This document shows positions 5,986 to 9,696 of a DNA stretch of 9,696 nucleotides, one piece after another. The position numbers and the translations under genes were made by a program. Every line of letters begins with the position of its first letter. Position 1 is the first letter of the stretch. Under the pieces are notes generated by a model. The model saw nothing but the letters and a program-made list of their open reading frames with translations. It ran no database searches and was not told the DNA's origin. The stretch covers positions 1 through 9,696 of the forward strand of contig JADFPM010000082.1 of assembly GCA_022562335.1 (NCBI GenBank), read 5' to 3'. The stretch is from Chloroflexota bacterium (GTDB lineage Bacteria > Chloroflexota > Dehalococcoidia > Lucifugimonadales > UBA3495).

Positions 5986-7161
5986 TTGAAAATAACCGAC
6001 ATCGAAGCCATCGCCGTGGTTTTTCCGCCGCCTGCTGAACATTTCTGGACCGCCTTCCGGCCCATCGGCCGGGTCAGCGAGCTGGTGGTGCGGGTGCATA
6101 CCGACCAGGGGATATACGGCGTCGGCGAGGCCCATGGCTCCGGAATGCCCTTCCCCGGCATCTACCAGCAGAATTCCGACGGCTCCCTTGAAGCGTCGGG
6201 CGCCTCCAAGATCGTGGTCGAACTGCTCAAACCCGTGCTGGTGGGCGAAGACCCCCTGGACAACGAACGGCTATGGGAGAAGATGTTCCAACTCAACCAT
6301 CACCGGGGTTGGGCATCGGCCGGTTGGGGCCGCCCCCAGATCATGACCGCCATCGCCGGAGTGGACATCGCCCTGTGGGACATCAAGGGCAAAGCCGCCG
6401 GAATGCCGGTGTACAAACTGTTGGGCGGCGCCCGCAATCCCGTCCCCTGCTACGTCACCGGCGGCTACTACCAGGAAGGCAAGTCCATCTCGGACCTGAC
6501 CAAGGAATGCGAGACCTACGTTGACATGGGCTATGGGGCCATAAAGTTGAAGATCGGCGGCGTGGGCGTCGATGAGGACGTGGCCCGGGTCAAAGCGGTG
6601 CGAGACGCGGTGGGGCCCGATATAAGCCTGATGCTGGACGTAAACGAAGGATACGACGTCCCCACCGCGATACGGGTGGCTCACCTTATGGAGCCCATGG
6701 ACATCCGCTGGCTGGAGGAGCCGGTGCACTGGTACGACAACGTGGCCGGCCTGCGGCAGGTGGCCGATTCCACCAGTATCCCCATCGCGTCGGGCGAGAA
6801 CGCGGCCCACCGCTGGCAGGCGCGGGACCTGATTATGAACGGCGGGATTAGCATCATGCAATTCGACTGCACCAGGTCTTCGGGCATCACCGAATGCCTG
6901 AAGGTTGCCGGCATGTGCGCTTCCGAGAACGTGAGACTCGCCCCCCACCACGATCCCCAGATCCACGGGCACCTGGTGGCGGGGCTCCAGGTGGGCGAGA
7001 TAATCGAGACCTTCCCCACCGCCGAGCGGGACCCCATCTGGGCGGAGCTTTTCACCGAACGGCCCGAGATCGTCAACGGGGAACTGATCCTGTCCGACCG
7101 CCCCGGCTGGGGCATAGAGCTGGACGAAGACACCCTGAAACGCCGTGGCGTGTGGGCCTAG
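5986..7161 (+). CDS. Enolase-superfamily (mandelate racemase/muconate lactonizing type) dehydratase or racemase
   Basis: The frame is open from ATG 5878, but the family begins at MKITDIEAIAV, which matches a TTG at 5986 with GGGGGA at 5974-5979, 6 bases upstream. That gives 391 residues, normal for the family; the extra 36 residues of the longer form look like leader, not protein. Residues 1-140 are the capping domain and the rest the TIM barrel. Active site: the KxK pair Lys187/Lys189 (GAIKLKIGG), metal ligands Asp218 (MLDVNEGYD), Glu244/245 (WLEEPV) and Glu271 (SGEN), and the Asp294-His321/322 base pair (MQFDCTR, LAPHHDP). This set is typical of the mandelate racemase subgroup: Mg2+-aided removal of an alpha-proton from a carboxylate followed by racemisation or loss of water. 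Substrate unknown; acid-sugar dehydration is the usual case with an SMP-30 lactonase nearby. The stop lies 6 bases before crcB. Confidence 0.92.
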   Translation: MKITDIEAIAVVFPPPAEHFWTAFRPIGRVSELVVRVHTDQGIYGVGEAHGSGMPFPGIYQQNSDGSLEASGASKIVVELLKPVLVGEDPLDNERLWEKMFQLNHHRGWASAGWGRPQIMTAIAGVDIALWDIKGKAAGMPVYKLLGGARNPVPCYVTGGYYQEGKSISDLTKECETYVDMGYGAIKLKIGGVGVDEDVARVKAVRDAVGPDISLMLDVNEGYDVPTAIRVAHLMEPMDIRWLEEPVHWYDNVAGLRQVADSTSIPIASGENAAHRWQARDLIMNGGISIMQFDCTRSSGITECLKVAGMCASENVRLAPHHDPQIHGHLVAGLQVGEIIETFPTAERDPIWAELFTERPEIVNGELILSDRPGWGIELDEDTLKRRGVWA

Positions 7162-7167
7162 GTAGCA

Positions 7168-7539
7168 ATGACCTGGCTGATGGTTGCCATGGGTGGAGCG
7201 GCCGGATCGGTATTGCGCTACGGCGCCCACCGGGTGGCGGTCAACTACGCCGGGCCGGAAACGGTCCTGGGGACCTTGGCGGTGAATCTCACCGGGTCCT
7301 TCGCATTGGGGTTTCTGGCGACCATGTTCCTGGGACGCTTTCCGGTGCCCGATGAAGCGCGGAATTTCCTGACCTTCGGACTGTTGGGGGGCTTCACCAC
7401 CTTTTCGGCCCTCAGCTACCAGACGGTATATCTGATGGACAAAGGGTTGGTATTGCCCGCCCTGGCCGGTTTGCTGGGCAACGTGGTATTGGGCCTGCTG
7501 GTGGCTTATCTGGGCGTGGGGCTGGCTAGGTCTATGTGA
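7168..7539 (+). CDS. crcB: Fluoride-specific ion channel CrcB/Fluc
   Basis: A 123-residue membrane protein with four hydrophobic helices (about 2-20, 33-55, 67-90 and 95-118). It exports fluoride passively and so protects enolase and pyrophosphatase. Family signatures: GGAAGSVLRYG (9-19), GTLAVNLTGSFALG (35-48) with the pore Asn40, and GLLGGFTTFSALS (71-83) with the Phe-box residues Phe76 and Phe79 and the TTFS turn that holds the central Na+. As a single full-length gene it should form a dual-topology homodimer, unlike the paired genes of many Gram-positives. ATG 7168 has TAGGTAG at 7160-7166, which overlaps the stop codon of the enolase-superfamily gene, so translation is probably coupled. 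I saw no fluoride riboswitch upstream of it or of the gene before it. Later Met codons (5, 8) are less likely, since they would cut the first helix. Confidence 0.95.
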   Translation: MTWLMVAMGGAAGSVLRYGAHRVAVNYAGPETVLGTLAVNLTGSFALGFLATMFLGRFPVPDEARNFLTFGLLGGFTTFSALSYQTVYLMDKGLVLPALAGLLGNVVLGLLVAYLGVGLARSM

Positions 7540-7550
7540 TTCGCCTTGCC

Positions 7551-7580
7551 TTGTCTGTTATTCATACAGAGTGCTACACT
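7551..7580 (+). promoter_or_regulatory. Extended -10 promoter of the PAC2 gene
   Basis: TTGTCT (7551-7556), an 18-base spacer, then TACACT (7575-7580) preceded by TGC, an extended -10. The in-frame GTG at 7571 lies inside this element, so it should not be the start of the protein. A start of transcription near 7587 leaves about 90 bases of leader before ATG 7676. Confidence 0.42.
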
Positions 7581-7675
7581 GGAATGCAGGAATTCCTCAG
7601 TGGCGCCACGCAATCCGGCAATCGGCCCACTGTCTCTGGCTTAAATCCACTCCGGCCTTTTGGACTTCGACGCTT

Positions 7676-8566
7676 ATGACCCACCTGATCGTTCATGAAA
7701 CGCCGACGGTAGACCACGAGTACATGATCATTGCCTTTGCCGGTTGGGCCGACGCAGCCGAGGCGGCCACCACGGCCATCAAATACCTGACCCGCAAGCT
7801 CGAGGCCAAAAAGGTCGCCGAGTTGGACCCGGAGGAGTTTTACGATTTCTCCCAGACACGTCCCTACACCAGCCGCACCAAGAACGGGCGGAGAAAGATC
7901 AAATGGCCGGCCAACGAGTTCTTTTCCTGGGCGCCCAAGGACTCGGACAAGGGGACCTTGTTTTATCTGGGTGTTGAACCCAACCTGCGCTGGCGGACCT
8001 TCTCCCAGGAGATAATCGGCCTGGCCAAAGAGTATGGCGTCAAGACGGTGGTCCACCTGGGCGCGCTGTTGGACGCGGTGCCCCACACCCGTGAAGTAAG
8101 GCTGACCGGCTCTTCCACCCGGCCGGACCTGCAAACCTATTTCGAAGATTCCGGGGTTAATTCCTCCAAATATCAGGGGCCCACGGGCATCAGTTCCGTG
8201 TTGTTGGAATCATTCGCCAACGCGGGCATCGAATACGCCTCCCTGTGGGGGCACACTTCCCACTACCTTCAGGCCGCTCCCAACTACCGGGTGGCCCACA
8301 CCCTGCTCAAGCACTTCCAGGGTATCTTGAATCTGCCGGTGGACATCGGCGAACTGCTGTCCGCGGCCGAAACCTTCGACCGGGAAGTGGCCAAAGCCAT
8401 CGAACGGGACGATCAGCTGGGCGCCTACGTCGCCAAGCTGGAAGGCCAATACGACGAGTCGGTGGCCGCCAGCGAGATCCCGGACCCGTTGGAAATGGTC
8501 CAAGACATGGAGCAATTCCTCAGGTCAGAGCAGCGCCGGCGTCCCGGCCGAGGCGACGCCTCCTGA
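7676..8566 (+). CDS. PAC2-family protein (proteasome assembly chaperone-like)
   Basis: A 296-residue soluble protein. The frame reaches back to GTG 7571, but that codon is in the promoter and the extra 35 residues have odd composition (many Trp, His and Ser), while PAC2 homology begins right after ATG 7676. The ribosome site is weak (GGA near 7664). Motifs: MIIAFAGWADAAEAATTAIKYL (17-38), the usual N-terminal 'GW.DAG.AA..A..YL' of the family, DPEEFYDFSQTRP (51-63), TLFYLGVEPNLRW (94-106), VHLGALLDAVPHTR (126-139), GPTGISSVLLESF (168-180) and the AAPNYRVAHTLL segment (200-211). Residues 231-289 are helical and charged, with a likely coiled coil. In eukaryotes the family helps assemble the 20S proteasome; actinobacterial and archaeal members have no settled role. 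No proteasome genes are in this window, so no partner is shown. Confidence 0.88.
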   Translation: MTHLIVHETPTVDHEYMIIAFAGWADAAEAATTAIKYLTRKLEAKKVAELDPEEFYDFSQTRPYTSRTKNGRRKIKWPANEFFSWAPKDSDKGTLFYLGVEPNLRWRTFSQEIIGLAKEYGVKTVVHLGALLDAVPHTREVRLTGSSTRPDLQTYFEDSGVNSSKYQGPTGISSVLLESFANAGIEYASLWGHTSHYLQAAPNYRVAHTLLKHFQGILNLPVDIGELLSAAETFDREVAKAIERDDQLGAYVAKLEGQYDESVAASEIPDPLEMVQDMEQFLRSEQRRRPGRGDAS

Positions 8567-8840
8567 GCCCAGCGCGCTGGGGCGCGGCCCGTCCCGCCGG
8601 AATAGCACCCCTCACCCAGGATCTCTTCACCTAAGACCGGCTCCGCGCCATTGAGCGGGGCAAGTCCACTATTAGCTGGGCTTTGAGCAAGCCCGCCGCC
8701 AAATTTAAAGCCCCGAATCCATCGCCAGGTGTAAAATCCATGGTTGAGGGGGAATCCGGCGAGTGCTAGAATCCCCAGCATATTCACCCTGGATGAAATG
8801 TCAGACAAGCCGGGCGCGTGTGCCTGTTGGACCGTCAAAC
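8567..8840. other. Intergenic region between PAC2 and endonuclease III genes
   Basis: It holds a perfect 14-base palindrome CCCAGCGCGCTGGG (8568-8581) straight after the PAC2 stop, a stem-loop GGGCTT/AAGCCC (8678-8683 with 8689-8694), and a promoter (8744-8772). Neither stem is followed by a T-run, so a Rho-independent terminator cannot be claimed. I see no gene. Confidence 0.6.
8744..8772 (+). promoter_or_regulatory. Extended -10 promoter of the endonuclease III gene
   Basis: TTGAGG (8744-8749), a 17-base spacer, then TAGAAT (8767-8772) preceded by TGC. It resembles the PAC2 promoter closely (GAGTGCTAGAAT against GAGTGCTACACT). GTG 8763, the first codon of the longest frame, overlaps the element. 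Confidence 0.45.
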
Positions 8841-9638
8841 ATGACCACTTCGGTACAAACCAGTAAAAAGAGGGTTCGGTGGGTCAAGATCCCCGACGCC
8901 ATCAGGGTGATGACCGAGCAGTACGGGCCCTTCGAAGCGGAGCCGCGGCTGGACCCGGTCCACGAACTCGTTTTCACCATCCTGTCCCAACACACGTCGG
9001 ACATCAATTCGGCCCGCGCTTTTCGCTTCTTGATGGAAGAATTCGGCAGCCTGGAGGCGGTGGCCCGGGGAGACGTGGCGGTGATCGAGAAGGCCATCAG
9101 CCCCGGCGGTCTGGCCAAGGTCAAAGCGCCTCGCATCAAACTGGTCTTGACCCGGATCCTGGAGCTCAACGGCGCGTTGGACCTGTCATTCCTGCGGGAG
9201 ATGCCCTTGAATGAGGCCAAAACCTGGCTGAGGCAACTGCCGGGTATCGGCCCCAAGTCGGCGGGGATCATACTCAATTTCTCCCTGGGAATGCCCGCCA
9301 TGGCCGTCGACACCCACATCTACCGGGTGTGCCAGCGGCTGCGGTTCATCGGCCCCAAGGTCACGGTGGAAAAAGCCCACGACATCTTGGAGGCCAAGGT
9401 GCCGCCGGAGCAGGTGTTCCAGTTCCACGTGGCCATCATCAACCACGGCCGCCGGGTGTGCAAAGCCCAACGCCCCCTGTGCGCCGAATGCGTGGTGGCC
9501 GAGGGATGCCCGTCGCGAAGCAAAATGATGAAGGCCTCGGCAACTAAAAAATCAACGGCTAGATCGAATACGAAAGCCAAACCCGCCGCGCCCATAATGC
9601 CCCACGTGCCGGCTGATCCAAATCTAAAGGACCCGTAA
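8841..9638 (+). CDS. nth: Endonuclease III-like DNA glycosylase/AP lyase with [4Fe-4S] cluster
   Basis: A base-excision repair enzyme that removes oxidised pyrimidines and cuts at the abasic site. The start is not certain: GTG 8763 lies in the promoter, ATG 8793 has no ribosome site, and ATG 8841 has only a weak GGA; I chose 8841 (265 residues). The helical HhH-GPD core spans about 17-200, with LSQHTSDINSARAF (48-61), the helix-hairpin-helix LPGIGPKSAG (133-142) holding catalytic Lys139, and VDTHIYRV (156-163) with catalytic Asp157. The iron-sulfur loop is complete: Cys207, Cys214, Cys217 and Cys223 in C-x6-C-x2-C-x5-C spacing. The presence of Lys139 makes it a bifunctional glycosylase, not a MutY type. 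Residues 227-265 are an added Lys/Ala/Pro-rich tail, probably disordered and DNA-binding. The stop is 2 bases before argC. Confidence 0.93.
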   Translation: MTTSVQTSKKRVRWVKIPDAIRVMTEQYGPFEAEPRLDPVHELVFTILSQHTSDINSARAFRFLMEEFGSLEAVARGDVAVIEKAISPGGLAKVKAPRIKLVLTRILELNGALDLSFLREMPLNEAKTWLRQLPGIGPKSAGIILNFSLGMPAMAVDTHIYRVCQRLRFIGPKVTVEKAHDILEAKVPPEQVFQFHVAIINHGRRVCKAQRPLCAECVVAEGCPSRSKMMKASATKKSTARSNTKAKPAAPIMPHVPADPNLKDP

Positions 9639-9640
9639 CA

Positions 9641-9696
9641 GTGGCAGTAAAAATAGGGATCATCAACGTGACCGGATATGCTGGGGCCGAACTGGT
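9641..9696 (+). CDS. argC: N-acetyl-gamma-glutamyl-phosphate reductase, N-terminal fragment
   Basis: Only 18 codons are present before the right edge. GTG 9641 has AAAGGA at 9626-9631, 9 bases upstream. The peptide VAVKIGIINVTGYAGAEL matches the start of ArgC, where the GxxGYAGAEL turn binds NADP(H). ArgC reduces N-acetylglutamyl phosphate to the semialdehyde in arginine biosynthesis. It starts 2 bases after the endonuclease III stop, so the two are probably read from one transcript, although their roles are unrelated; the other arg genes may follow beyond the window. Confidence 0.85.
   Translation, partial: MAVKIGIINVTGYAGAEL

Noticed and set aside
6271..7230. Minus-strand open frame (319 codons) opposite the enolase-superfamily gene
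   Set aside because: It is a shadow of the catalytic barrel coding region, with His/Gly/Val-rich composition and no family motifs.
8678..8694. GGGCTT/AAGCCC stem-loop as terminator of the PAC2 transcript
   Set aside because: No T-run on either strand, and it lies more than 100 bases past the stop.
8425..8838. Minus-strand open frame across the PAC2 end and the following intergenic region
   Set aside because: No ribosome site and no recognisable domain; half of it is antisense to PAC2.
1..9696. tRNA/rRNA genes, CRISPR arrays, insertion sequences, attachment sites
   Set aside because: None of their hallmarks (cloverleaf with CCA-end stems, regular direct repeats with spacers, transposase frames with terminal repeats) were found on reading both strands.

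Overview
The window is GC-rich bacterial DNA with closely packed genes on both strands and no RNA genes, CRISPR arrays or insertion sequences that I can see. The mix of genes (ECF sigma factor with a DUF4349 membrane protein, class IV aminotransferase, SMP-30-type lactonase, enolase-superfamily enzyme, single-gene CrcB/Fluc, PAC2 protein, endonuclease III next to argC) and the frequent GTG/TTG starts would fit a Chloroflexota genome of the Dehalococcoidia/SAR202 kind. That is an inference from gene content only; nothing here is a phylogenetic marker I can score.

Left part (1-3273, minus strand): a cell-envelope signalling block. An ECF sigma factor (2670-3200) is followed, with a gap of 16 bases, by a 2-TM membrane protein (719-2653) that has a short cytoplasmic N-tail, a collagen-like stretch and three tandem DUF4349-type units. 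It is the likely anti-sigma or sensor partner. Further downstream lies a lipoprotein gene (1-566, running off the left edge). Two promoter-like sites, one before the sigma gene and one before the lipoprotein gene, share GGAAC, a 17-base spacer and a matching -10 block. This suggests that the sigma factor drives both its own operon and the lipoprotein.

Middle part (3274-7539, plus strand): after a 356-base divergent intergenic region with strong RNA hairpins comes a run of metabolic genes in one direction: a small carboxymuconolactone-decarboxylase-like protein without the redox CxxC motif, a class IV PLP aminotransferase, an SMP-30/gluconolactonase-like lactonase, an enolase-superfamily (mandelate racemase subgroup) dehydratase or racemase, and a CrcB/Fluc fluoride channel only 6 bases behind the last enzyme. 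Together these look like a small catabolic operon for a sugar acid, lactone or amine/keto-acid substrate; the true substrate cannot be read from the sequence.

Right part (7540-9696, plus strand): a PAC2-family protein and an endonuclease III, each behind its own extended -10 promoter, and then the first 18 codons of argC (arginine biosynthesis), which begins 2 bases after the endonuclease stop and runs off the right edge. For three genes the longest reading frame begins inside or at a -10-like element, so I moved those starts downstream.
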